Shown: one piece after another, positions 1 to 7,369 of the stretch
Numbering within the stretch: the first letter of the stretch is position 1
How the letters are laid out: each line of letters opens with the position of its first letter
Origin: a virus
Virus record (IMG/VR): IMGVR_UViG_3300046499_000680
Location: 1 to 64,000 of that record
DNA: 64,000 nt
Direction: 5' to 3' (one strand)
The notes under the pieces: model-generated
The model's input: the letters and a program-made list of their open reading frames with translations, nothing else
Told to the model about the DNA's origin: nothing
Database searches by the model: none
Translations under genes and position numbers: made by a program

Positions 1-2
1 GG

Positions 3-395
3 TACGAGGACGACCTGGATGCCGTCTGCCGGATGGGCGAGGTCACCTACGCCGTCCTCGACCAGTACCCGAAACGGGCCGTCGGCCGGATGACCGAGAC
101 CGAGCGCCGGGTCCTGGAGGACGGCGGGACCGAGGCCGTCCAGAAAGGATCGAGCCTCTACGTGCCGGTCAACCCGACCTATGTGGTCAGGGACCCGAAG
201 GCGATTCGGCTGGAGGGCGGCCTGTCGCTCGTCATCGGCCAGCGCGACGGCGACGGCGCGTTCGTCGCCAAGATGGTCTGCTTCCGCGAGACCGAGTTCA
301 CCGCGCTGGAGGCCGAGGAGCTGACGCTGCGCTGGGGCTTCCCGATCAAGCTGCCGGAGGACCCGCCCGCGCTTCCGTCCCCACCGGCCGAGTAG
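3..395 (+). CDS. 3' end of a phage structural-region gene (truncated at window edge)
   Basis: The frame is open from the first bases of the window, so the gene starts upstream; the ATG at 33 is probably internal. The visible part (about 130 residues) is soluble, with an acidic, proline-rich tail, and has no motif I recognise. It lies about 215 bases upstream of the capsid protease, where portal or head-assembly proteins usually sit, but the visible end does not prove that identity. It could also be a small head-assembly or accessory protein. Partial gene, function unknown. Confidence 0.55.
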   Translation, partial: YEDDLDAVCRMGEVTYAVLDQYPKRAVGRMTETERRVLEDGGTEAVQKGSSLYVPVNPTYVVRDPKAIRLEGGLSLVIGQRDGDGAFVAKMVCFRETEFTALEAEELTLRWGFPIKLPEDPPALPSPPAE

Positions 396-610
396 TCTGC
401 TGCCGCGCCGACGCACCGGCCAGCGGTTGATAGGGAGACCGGGAAGCGTCGCGGGCGCGGCACGATCCTAGTCCGCTGAGTGCCGGAGCCGCTGCCGCCG
501 AGGCAGATGAAAGCGCGGCCACTTCTCCGGGGGGTTGAGGCAGGCCGTGGCCTCGGCGGGAGTGGCGCCCGACCGGCTTATCGTCCAACGCCAGTCGTAG
601 ATTAGGTCCG
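396..610 (+). other. Intergenic spacer before the capsid protease gene
   Basis: No plausible gene is seen in these 215 bases. The 3' part carries a TAGATT hexamer at about 599-604 that could be a -10 element for the capsid operon, but I see no convincing -35. The Shine-Dalgarno before the ATG at 611 is weak (TTAGGT). Confidence 0.3.
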
Positions 611-1939
611 ATGGGGAAGAAAATCGAGCCGACCTTCTTCGAGCGCGGGCAGAGCATCTTCCTGGTGGCCCCGGTCACCCCGCTGACCCCCGGCGCCGAG
701 GAGATCGAGCATTTCGCCTTCGCCGACCAGCTCAAAGCGACCGCGCCCAACGAGAACCTGCTGTGGCTGCGCGGCAACTACGTCGAGGCCGACAACCCCA
801 ACGCCAACGGCCACGTCTGGACGGCCGGGGAGCTGGGGATCAAGTCGCTGACCCCGATGTTCATGCCCGTCACGGTGATGCACGATCCCCGCACCGCCGT
901 CGGCCTGATCGCCGACACCGCGCTCAGGGTCCCCGAGAAAGACGACGTTCCACGCTCGCGCATCGAGACCGCGATGGCGCTTTGGCAGCACCGCTTCCCG
1001 GAAGTGTGCGAGGAGGCGATGACCAACTACAAAGCCGGATCGCTCATGCAGTCGATGGAGTGCCGGTCCCCCTGGTACACCTGCGCCGAGTGTGGTGAAA
1101 GTTTCCCGAAGCTCCTAGATGGTGCGGAGCGGAAGAACTGGTGTCAGCACATGCAGGCGTCGGACGGACATGGCGCTCGTATATTAGGAGATGTCACGTT
1201 CACCGGCACCGGACTCATCTTCGGAACGCGGGGGGCGAGAGGGGCTTACGACCAGGCCCACCTGGAGGTTTTCCAGGACGAGGTAGCAGAGTTTCACCAC
1301 AAGGCGCAGCACGACCGGCCAAGGAGAAAGAGGACTTCTACGATGGACCCAATCGAGATCAGTCGCGAGGAGTACGCCGAACTTCAGAAGCGCCCGACTC
1401 CCGAGGAGCTGGCGGCCGAGAAACTGCGCGCCGACAACGCGGAGACCGCCAAGGCCGAGGCCGAGCAGAAGGCCGAGGAGAAAGAGGCGGAGGCCCAGCG
1501 CGAGAAGGACCGCGCGGACGCCGCCGAGGCGAAAGTCACCGCCGCCGAGGAGGACAAGGCGAAGGACGACCTCGCCAAGGAGCGCCTGGGCAAGCTCGGC
1601 CAGGGCTTCCTCGCCAAGGTCGGCGACTTCACCCGCAGCCGGGTCGAGGACCAGGCGCGCACCCTCTCCGAGGAGGACTGGGAGGCTCGCCTGAAGGAAC
1701 TGGAGGAGTCCACGCAGGTCGCCCGCGACGAGGGCGGCCCGGCGGCTCCGGCCGACGAGGGGGCCAGCACGCCCCCGAGCGGTGGCGGCGCCAAACCGGG
1801 GGAGTTCTCCCGCGAGGAGGTCGCCCGCGCCCACGCCGGTAACGGCGGCGGTCCGAGCGGCGAGGAGCCGACCCCGGAGAAGCGCACCAGCGTCATGCGG
1901 GGCCTCATGCCCTCGAAAACCCCGACGGCGGCCGAGTAG
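611..1939 (+). CDS. Capsid maturation protease with C-terminal scaffold domain
   Basis: 442 residues. Residues about 45-165 resemble the actinophage capsid maturation (prohead) protease type: a GNYVEADN strand, a conserved MHDPRTAVG segment (His91) and a QSMECRS segment (Ser148), which I infer to be the catalytic His and Ser. A Cys158-x2-Cys161...Cys178-x-His180 cluster could bind zinc. From residue 245 the protein becomes a long, highly charged Glu/Ala/Lys-rich coiled coil typical of scaffolds, ending in a Gly/Pro/Glu-rich tail. It directly precedes the decoration and major capsid genes, as expected. It probably cleaves scaffold and capsid N-termini during head maturation. An internal start at 1343 may make scaffold alone. 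Confidence 0.75.
   Translation: MGKKIEPTFFERGQSIFLVAPVTPLTPGAEEIEHFAFADQLKATAPNENLLWLRGNYVEADNPNANGHVWTAGELGIKSLTPMFMPVTVMHDPRTAVGLIADTALRVPEKDDVPRSRIETAMALWQHRFPEVCEEAMTNYKAGSLMQSMECRSPWYTCAECGESFPKLLDGAERKNWCQHMQASDGHGARILGDVTFTGTGLIFGTRGARGAYDQAHLEVFQDEVAEFHHKAQHDRPRRKRTSTMDPIEISREEYAELQKRPTPEELAAEKLRADNAETAKAEAEQKAEEKEAEAQREKDRADAAEAKVTAAEEDKAKDDLAKERLGKLGQGFLAKVGDFTRSRVEDQARTLSEEDWEARLKELEESTQVARDEGGPAAPADEGASTPPSGGGAKPGEFSREEVARAHAGNGGGPSGEEPTPEKRTSVMRGLMPSKTPTAAE
1170..1190 (+). repeat. 21-bp direct repeat, copy 1 (inside protease gene)
   Basis: Identical over 21 bases to 7046-7066; the core reads GCGCTCGTATATTAGGAG. Here it lies within the protease coding region, encoding GHGARILG. 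It combines a TATATT hexamer with an AGGAG ribosome-binding-like motif. See the findings for its possible role. Confidence 0.8.
1343..1939 (+). CDS. Probable nested scaffold protein (internal start in the protease gene)
   Basis: An in-frame ATG at 1343 (MDPIEISREEYAELQ) is preceded by AAGGAGAAAGAGG, with AGAGG nine bases upstream. It begins exactly where the protease domain ends and the coiled-coil scaffold begins. The 198-residue product would be a free scaffold, as in the nested C/Nu3 arrangement of phage lambda. The nesting is inferred from the start signals and domain boundary. The protein has a charged coiled coil over about residues 15-110 and a disordered Gly/Pro/Glu tail. Confidence 0.5.
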   Translation: MDPIEISREEYAELQKRPTPEELAAEKLRADNAETAKAEAEQKAEEKEAEAQREKDRADAAEAKVTAAEEDKAKDDLAKERLGKLGQGFLAKVGDFTRSRVEDQARTLSEEDWEARLKELEESTQVARDEGGPAAPADEGASTPPSGGGAKPGEFSREEVARAHAGNGGGPSGEEPTPEKRTSVMRGLMPSKTPTAAE

Positions 1940-1980
1940 TACGGACCACCTGAGAGACCAGGAACAGGAGAAACGAACCA

Positions 1981-2526
1981 ATGACGCCGATCGTTAACCA
2001 GACCGCAGGTCCGTACCCCCTTACCGGCGTCGGCAAACTGCCGAACGTCACCCTCGCTTTCAACGACGGCGACCACTGGTCCAACCGCTTCGCGTCCGGC
2101 AACATCACCCCCGGCGTCGCCGTAGTCCCGGCCGCCAGCGCGGGGAAACTGTTCATGCGGACGGCCAATTCTTCCGACCCGGCCACCCAGCTCGCGATCG
2201 CGCTGCGGACGGTGGACGTGCCCGACCCGAACACCGGGCCGACGGCGCTGGGGCCGAACGAAATCCGCAACCAGGTCATCAAAGACGGGGAATACGTCCA
2301 CGCTTACTACAGGGGCGTGTTCCACCTGACTCTGGTGACCCCGGCGGCCTACAACCCCGGCGACCTGATCGGCTGGGATGCCGACGGTGCCCGGCCGAGC
2401 GGCAAGGAAGGTACGGGGGCCTGGGCGAAAAACTCTGCGGCCGACATCGACTCGATCTTCGAGGTGATGGAGTTCCGCAAAGTGAACGCAGAAAACGAGG
2501 GCATCCTGACCGTGAGGAAGCTCTAG
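1981..2526 (+). CDS. Capsid decoration / head protein
   Basis: 181 residues, start preceded by AGGAGAAACGAACC. The protein is rich in beta-type sequence (Val, Thr, Gly, Pro), with no long helices or membrane segments. It lies between scaffold and major capsid protein, the usual place for a decoration (stabilising) protein that binds the outside of the capsid shell. Segments such as GDHWSNRFASGN and LVTPAAYNPGDLIGWD fit a compact beta-barrel. The assignment is from position, size and composition, not from a diagnostic motif. A head fibre is an alternative. Confidence 0.55.
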   Translation: MTPIVNQTAGPYPLTGVGKLPNVTLAFNDGDHWSNRFASGNITPGVAVVPAASAGKLFMRTANSSDPATQLAIALRTVDVPDPNTGPTALGPNEIRNQVIKDGEYVHAYYRGVFHLTLVTPAAYNPGDLIGWDADGARPSGKEGTGAWAKNSAADIDSIFEVMEFRKVNAENEGILTVRKL

Positions 2527-2562
2527 TCGGCGGCTGAGGCCGAGAAAAGGACAAGGAGAACG

Positions 2563-3501
2563 ATGGACGCACTGATCTTCGACACGCTCAGCCGCATCAA
2601 CGCCGAGGAGGACACGGCGAAACGGGATGCCATGAAGCGGGAATGCAACGCCGACCTCGGCTCGCACTTCTCGCGCCACCCCTCCGAGCTGGAGGAGCTG
2701 GCCTACGACCTCCTGAACATCGCCTGGAGCGATGCGATGGTCGAGGACATCGTGCCTCAGATCATCGAGGTGAAAACGGTCGGTCTCGGCGAACCGGACT
2801 TCGTGGACGAGGACCTGCGTGGTCTTCGTGCCTACTGGCAGGGCAAAGGCGGCCAGATTCTCAGCGACATCATCCGCTACGAGCGGACCGTGATGCCGCG
2901 CGAGGAGATGGTGACCGCGCTCGACTTCCACCAGGACGAGATCAGCCTGGACTTCTGGGGCACCTTCGACAAGCTCGTCGGCCAGGCCCAGGAAAAGATC
3001 AGGCAGCTCCCGGTCACCCGGCTGATCGAACTGATCCAGGCGTCCATCCAGGGCGGGACCTTCTTCGGCTCCTTCGCCCTCTCCACCCTCACCGCAACGC
3101 AGGTGGACTCGGTGCTGGAGGAAGTTGCCCTCCGCTCCGACGGCGACGTGTCGATCCTCGGCACCCGGACCGCCGTGCGCCACCTCTCGAACATCGGCCT
3201 CACGTTCGGGATCAACGTCGCGGAACGCATCTTCAACACCGGCCAGGTCGGTCAGTACAAGGGCTACCCCGTCGTCCAGGTGGAGAACTTCCAGGACTTC
3301 GCGGGCACCTTCGTCCTGCCGAACAACGAAATCTGGCTCGTCGGCAAACGCGCCGGGCGGCTCACCTACTTCGGCGACACCGCCAAGGTGCAGCAGCTCC
3401 AGAAAGAGTCCTTCTACCGGCGCTGGGAGACCGGCCGCGACGCGGGAATGCTCCTCTACGGGGCGCAGCGCGGGCGCATCGGCCGGATCGTCCTGACCTA
3501 G
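2563..3501 (+). CDS. Major capsid protein (HK97 fold)
   Basis: 312 residues with a good ribosome-binding site (AAGGAGAACG before ATG). The N-terminal third is a charged helical segment followed by an E-loop-like stretch. The C-terminal half has the axial-domain pattern of HK97-type capsid proteins: GQYKGYPVVQVENF and NNEIWLVGKRAGRLTYFG. Position after scaffold and decoration genes agrees. The protein forms the icosahedral shell. It is slightly short for the family, consistent with a separate protease/scaffold gene rather than a fused delta domain. Confidence 0.85.
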   Translation: MDALIFDTLSRINAEEDTAKRDAMKRECNADLGSHFSRHPSELEELAYDLLNIAWSDAMVEDIVPQIIEVKTVGLGEPDFVDEDLRGLRAYWQGKGGQILSDIIRYERTVMPREEMVTALDFHQDEISLDFWGTFDKLVGQAQEKIRQLPVTRLIELIQASIQGGTFFGSFALSTLTATQVDSVLEEVALRSDGDVSILGTRTAVRHLSNIGLTFGINVAERIFNTGQVGQYKGYPVVQVENFQDFAGTFVLPNNEIWLVGKRAGRLTYFGDTAKVQQLQKESFYRRWETGRDAGMLLYGAQRGRIGRIVLT

Positions 3502-3582
3502 GAGACCTAGCGCGGCGTCGTCGTCTGGCGGCGCCGCTACGGTGAGGCGGCAACGGTCCAGACACGCTCAGGAGGAGTACAC

Positions 3583-4098
3583 ATGCCACAGGCCAAGACC
3601 GAGTTCAAGAACGCTTCGCCGGGGATCATCGGGGTCGTCACCCTCGAACCCGGTGGCAAAGAGGTCGCGATCCCCGTCAAACCCGGCGCCAGCGTCTGGC
3701 TCTCGGAGGACGAGCAGATCGCCACCGCCAACGCGCCCCAGCGCGACGAGGACAACCCCTTCATCAACGGCCAGCTCGTCAAGATCACCGACGCCGCCGA
3801 CATCAAAAACCGGCGGCCGATCGGCGACAACGCGGAGTCGCCGGAGGCGGCCGAGCAGAAGCGCGTCGCCGAGGAGAACGCGGCCCGGCTGAAAGCCGAG
3901 AACGAGGAGCAGGCCAAAACGGAGGCCGCCCGCCTGGCAGAGGGCCAGAAACAGGCCGCCGCCGGAGGGAAAGCGCCGCCGCCGCGCCAGGCCCCCGAGG
4001 AGACCGGCGCCGCTCCACAGCCCCAGGGCGCGACGGCCGAGGGCAGCCGCGCAGCGGGCGAGGAGGTCGGCACGCCGGAGGCGGTCGGGAAAGCGTAG
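3583..4098 (+). CDS. Head-region protein with charged Ala/Glu/Gln-rich tail
   Basis: 171 residues, start after AGGAGGAGTACAC. Residues 1-80 look like a small beta domain (FKNASPGIIGVVTLEPGG, IPVKPGASVWLSEDEQI). Residues 85-130 are a charged coiled-coil stretch and the rest is Pro/Gly/Ala-rich and probably disordered. It lies between the major capsid protein and the connector genes, so a minor head or connector-associated role is likely. I recognise no catalytic motif. Confidence 0.6.
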   Translation: MPQAKTEFKNASPGIIGVVTLEPGGKEVAIPVKPGASVWLSEDEQIATANAPQRDEDNPFINGQLVKITDAADIKNRRPIGDNAESPEAAEQKRVAEENAARLKAENEEQAKTEAARLAEGQKQAAAGGKAPPPRQAPEETGAAPQPQGATAEGSRAAGEEVGTPEAVGKA

Positions 4099-4104
4099 GT
4101 CTGA

Positions 4105-4758
4105 ATGGGCATCGCCTGTTTCCTCATCAAGCAGGGGCCGCAGGCGAAGCGCAGCCTTCGACGCTTTCACTTCGCCGAGGAGGGCGAGGAGTTCTGTCCC
4201 GGCACCGAGCGCAGCTACCACACTGCCTCGATCGAGATCGGGACCGTCCCCCTGGTCCTCGCCGAGCATGGCATGATCGCCTCGCTCGATCCCGCCGACT
4301 TCGCCGGGGACGAGCGCTGGCCGGTCACCTGCGAGAAGTGCCCCTACATCTTCACCGCCGAGGACCAGTGGCAGGTCAACCAGGACCCGATCTACCACGC
4401 CGACGACGGCCGCGAGATGACGCTGCGCGAGGCCCCGCCCGGCGCGATCTGGGAGGCGACCTGGATGGGCCGGGAGCATTGGGGCATCAACGGCGGCACC
4501 GGCCCGGCCTACGTCATCAAGCTCCCCAACGGCGCCGACTTCATCCCCGGCTCGGAGGCCAACAACTGCGACCGCAAAGGCGACGACCACGACTGCTGGT
4601 GCGTCCACGGCGAGGCGCCGGGCCTGACGATCGACAAGAACCCTGAGCCGGGCCGCTCGACCTGCTCGGCGGGCGGCGGCTCGATCTGGAGCGGCCAGGG
4701 CGGCGGCCCCGGCAAGGAATGGCATGGCTTCGTCACCGCCGGGGAGCTGGTCGGCTGA
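4105..4758 (+). CDS. Cys-rich head-region protein, probably zinc-binding
   Basis: 217 residues. Paired cysteines appear at CEKC (about residue 76) and again near the C-terminus in NNCDRKGDDHDCWCVHG and STCSAGGG, suggesting bound metal. The rest is a soluble, Trp- and Gly-rich domain with no catalytic signature. It overlaps the next gene by one base (TGATG), so it is translationally coupled to the connector genes. A structural or assembly function is inferred from position only. Confidence 0.6.
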   Translation: MGIACFLIKQGPQAKRSLRRFHFAEEGEEFCPGTERSYHTASIEIGTVPLVLAEHGMIASLDPADFAGDERWPVTCEKCPYIFTAEDQWQVNQDPIYHADDGREMTLREAPPGAIWEATWMGREHWGINGGTGPAYVIKLPNGADFIPGSEANNCDRKGDDHDCWCVHGEAPGLTIDKNPEPGRSTCSAGGGSIWSGQGGGPGKEWHGFVTAGELVG

Positions 4759-5357
4759 TGGGGCCGGTCACCGATCTCAGCGACGTTCGGGTCCTGATCC
4801 CGCGCATGCGCCGCGCGCTCGACGGGCCGGAAGCAACCGGCTCGGCGGCGGTGTCGGCGAAACTCAGCGACGACCAGGTGACGGCCGTGATCGCCGACGC
4901 GATCGCCGACGTGATCTTCTACAGCTCCGGCGCCTTCCCCCACAAGCTCGAAGTGGTCGAACGCGACACCGCCTACATGGCGCCGAGCGCCTGGAAGACC
5001 GACACGCCGATGTCCGAGGACGAGCAGTCCGTCATCGTCGCCCAGGCCGCCCTCAACTACTTCCTGAACAGCCTCTCGAACCTGAAATCCAGCGAGACCC
5101 TGAAAGAGGCCGACCGCGAATGGACCTGGGCCATCTCGGCGTCGGCGCTGGCCGAACGGGTCAAAGAGCTGCGCGCCCAGCGCGACAAAGCGGTCGAACT
5201 GCTCACCGCCCAGAACGTCATCGCCGAGGCGTGGATCAACACCCTCGAAGTGCGCGACCGCTACACCGACATGCTGATCGAGCCGTACCTGTCGAACATG
5301 GGCTTCTCGACCGGGATGGGCGGGAACGAATTCGACCCGCCGCTCGGGGGGCCGTAG
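4758..5357 (+). CDS. Head-tail connector (adaptor) protein
   Basis: 199 residues, using the ATG at 4758 that overlaps the preceding stop. The sequence is mainly helical (ADAIADVIFYSSG, DEQSVIVAQAALNYFLN, a long helix around ASALAERVKELRAQRDKA), matching the helical-bundle adaptor proteins that follow capsid genes. It would sit under the portal and start the head-tail interface. The call is from fold type and gene order; I see no unique motif. Confidence 0.55.
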   Translation: MGPVTDLSDVRVLIPRMRRALDGPEATGSAAVSAKLSDDQVTAVIADAIADVIFYSSGAFPHKLEVVERDTAYMAPSAWKTDTPMSEDEQSVIVAQAALNYFLNSLSNLKSSETLKEADREWTWAISASALAERVKELRAQRDKAVELLTAQNVIAEAWINTLEVRDRYTDMLIEPYLSNMGFSTGMGGNEFDPPLGGP

Positions 5358-5819
5358 ATGGAACCGGACCTGGCAGGCTTCCGCGACGCCAGCGTGCGCC
5401 TGCGGGGCGCGATGGGGCGCCCGCTCTGGTACATGACGCCGACGCCGACCACCTGGCCGCCGGGGACGGCGCTGGACCCCCAGAGCGGCCAGCCCTACGA
5501 CCCCACGATCGTGCCGCTGGCCTCCGGCTTCACCTCGGCGTCGGCGCAGACGCTGGTGGTCCTGCCCGGCGCCACCGACCGCGCGGCGAAGGACATCGAA
5601 GCTGCGATCGGCCGGATCGAGGAGGGCGAAGCCGCGCTTGTTATCGGCTCGGATGATTGGCAAAAACTTTCCCTGGAAGATGCAACGGGAGTTGTGATTT
5701 ACGACGACGACTGGGAGCTACGCGACGCGCGCTTCGATTCCGTCGGCGGCGCCGGGGATGCTGATCGGGTGATCGTGCATGCAGTTCAACGTTCACGAAC
5801 TATGAATCAGGGTTCGTAG
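5358..5819 (+). CDS. Head-tail connector / stopper-like protein
   Basis: 153 residues, starting directly after the previous stop. It is a small alpha/beta protein between the adaptor and tail-terminator-like genes, where head-completion (stopper) proteins usually lie. Its 3' half is AT-richer than its neighbours and carries an exact copy of the CAACGGGAGTTG element at 5683, spelled with unusual codons (gca acg gga gtt). Function is inferred from gene order. Confidence 0.5.
   Translation: MEPDLAGFRDASVRLRGAMGRPLWYMTPTPTTWPPGTALDPQSGQPYDPTIVPLASGFTSASAQTLVVLPGATDRAAKDIEAAIGRIEEGEAALVIGSDDWQKLSLEDATGVVIYDDDWELRDARFDSVGGAGDADRVIVHAVQRSRTMNQGS
5683..5694 (+). repeat. CAACGGGAGTTG element, exact copy
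   Basis: Exact copy in + orientation, preceded by G so that GCAAC pairs with GTTG(T) around a GGGA loop. It lies inside the connector gene and encodes ATGV with gca-acg-gga-gtt, codons uncommon in this genome. Confidence 0.75.
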
Positions 5820-5822
5820 ATC

Positions 5823-6302
5823 GTGATCCAGCGCAGCCAAAAGGTCGAACAGTCGGTCCAGGACTACCTCCGGGGCCTGATCTTCGGCGCCCAGAAATAC
5901 CCCGAAACGCAGGTCGAGCTGCTGGATGCCTGGGACGGGGAAAAGTTCGAGGGGGGCCTGGAGAAGAACTACATCGCGATGGGGTTCAACTTCGATGACG
6001 GTGGCAAAGAGGGCGAGACCGGCTCGAACCTCGTCCGCAAGCTCGTCACGATCGAGTTCTTCGTCGTCGCCAAGAACGCCACCTGGGGCCGCAACCTCTC
6101 GTCTGCGATCACGACGGCGCTGGAGTCCGATCGAGTGGTGCCGCTGAAGGACATCGGTGAACCCGGCGAGCCGGTCTTCGACGCCCTCCCCGTCATCAGC
6201 GTGTCCTCCGAGCATCAGCCCGTGGCCGATCCCAAACCGTGGCAGCGCTTCATCTGGACGGTTCACCTTCGGCTGGAGGATGAATACCTGGTGGTGCTGT
6301 AG
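5823..6302 (+). CDS. Tail terminator-like protein
   Basis: 159 residues, GTG start three bases after the previous stop. It has an N-terminal helix (VEQSVQDYLRGLIFG) and beta strands (NLVRKLVTIEFFVVA, WQRFIWTVHLRLEDEYLVVL), typical of small tail-completion proteins that cap the tail tube. Gene order (adaptor, stopper, terminator, then major tail protein) supports this. No catalytic residues are seen. Confidence 0.5.
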   Translation: MIQRSQKVEQSVQDYLRGLIFGAQKYPETQVELLDAWDGEKFEGGLEKNYIAMGFNFDDGGKEGETGSNLVRKLVTIEFFVVAKNATWGRNLSSAITTALESDRVVPLKDIGEPGEPVFDALPVISVSSEHQPVADPKPWQRFIWTVHLRLEDEYLVVL

Positions 6303-7046
6303 ATGGCCGACCCCTACCAGGGACCTTTCGAGGTCGGGGGCGGCGACGGCAGTGACTATTTCGTCGTGCTGCCACCGGAGCCGCTGCTGATCGACGCTTT
6401 CCTGACTCTGGAGAAGGCCCGCGTCGAGGCGCTGAAGAACCCCGACCGGGTGGAGGGTCGCGCCCAGGCCGCCGCCATCTCCCTCGTCATCGCGCAGGTT
6501 GGCGCCGACGTGGAGGCCGCCGCCATCCTCACCGCCAAAGAGGCCGAGGACATGATCCGGTCCCGCATCCACGCCACGCAGAAGCGTCCTGACCCCCCTG
6601 GTAAGTCTGCGGCCAAACGACTCAAGAGTGCGATCGTGGCACGCGCACTTCCCACGGTACTGCCGGGAGGCGGTGTCGGTGTGGGTGACATCTCGACCCT
6701 GAATGAAGTCGCCGACGCCCAGGGCCGTGCGTACTGGCGGGCGCAGGAGTTCGGTTCCTCGCACCTCGTCGGCCGGACCTTGCCCGGCTTCTTCCAGCCC
6801 GGCAACTCCCCGGCGGGCGCGGCGCCGTCGAGGACCCACCCGATCTTTGAAGTGACCAGCGGGCCGCCGATGACGATCCAGAACCCCATCCCCGAGCGGG
6901 CCTTCCTGCGCGAGGGCGCGGCGCTCGCCGAGGCGTTCCGCCAGCGGACGCTGGGCAGTGCGGTGGTGGGTGGAATCGGCGAGCTGCGCAAAATCGCCGC
7001 CGGAGCCTCTGCGAACCTGCCTGCGTTGCGCCGGATCGTTCGGTGA
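6303..7046 (+). CDS. Structural-region protein, unknown (head-tail or tail)
   Basis: 247 residues. Residues 25-90 are helical (DAFLTLEKARVEALKNPD, AAAISLVIAQVGADVEAAAIL); the C-terminal half is Gly/Pro-rich with a helical end. The position before the major tail protein suggests a neck or tail-completion role. Its stop codon overlaps the 21-bp repeat at 7046, marking a junction with the AT-richer gene that follows. Confidence 0.5.
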   Translation: MADPYQGPFEVGGGDGSDYFVVLPPEPLLIDAFLTLEKARVEALKNPDRVEGRAQAAAISLVIAQVGADVEAAAILTAKEAEDMIRSRIHATQKRPDPPGKSAAKRLKSAIVARALPTVLPGGGVGVGDISTLNEVADAQGRAYWRAQEFGSSHLVGRTLPGFFQPGNSPAGAAPSRTHPIFEVTSGPPMTIQNPIPERAFLREGAALAEAFRQRTLGSAVVGGIGELRKIAAGASANLPALRRIVR

Positions 7047-7066
7047 TGGCGCTCGTATATTAGGAG
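7046..7066 (+). repeat. 21-bp direct repeat, copy 2 (upstream of insert gene)
   Basis: Identical to 1170-1190. It begins at the last base of the preceding stop codon and ends with TATATTAGGAG, 25 bases before the next start. TATATT could serve as a -10 for the downstream small gene. Confidence 0.8.
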
Positions 7067-7090
7067 TGCAAGGCGAAGCAGGTAACAGGC

Positions 7091-7366
7091 ATGGACAGAG
7101 CCGAATACGTTCACAAACGCAAGAACCGATACATGGCTCAGTTCCTCGATTACTTCGAGGAGCATTGTGAGCCAAGGCTTCCGGCCGATGTGTCGGAAAA
7201 AGTCAAGATCGAAGCCCGGCGGAAATTCACTGCACTAGCTACGGACGTTTGTGAGCTGATCGAACTGAAAGACGAGGCGATGAACGGATTTGCGCGTGAC
7301 ATGAGGGACCAGGCCGAGAGGGCCGCCACCGCGCCTGCCGGTAGTCGCGACGAGGCCAGGAGCTAA
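7091..7366 (+). CDS. Small charged helical protein, moron-like insert
   Basis: 91 residues, almost entirely charged helix (AEYVHKRKNRYMAQFLDYF, EKVKIEARRKFTALATD). Its base composition is visibly AT-richer than the flanking tail genes, and it sits between a neck/tail gene and the major tail protein where no conserved gene is expected. It is preceded by the 21-bp repeat with a TATATT hexamer. I infer a late-acquired accessory gene (moron). Alternatively it is a diverged small tail-assembly protein. No family recognised. Confidence 0.6.
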   Translation: MDRAEYVHKRKNRYMAQFLDYFEEHCEPRLPADVSEKVKIEARRKFTALATDVCELIELKDEAMNGFARDMRDQAERAATAPAGSRDEARS

Positions 7367-7369
7367 CTC

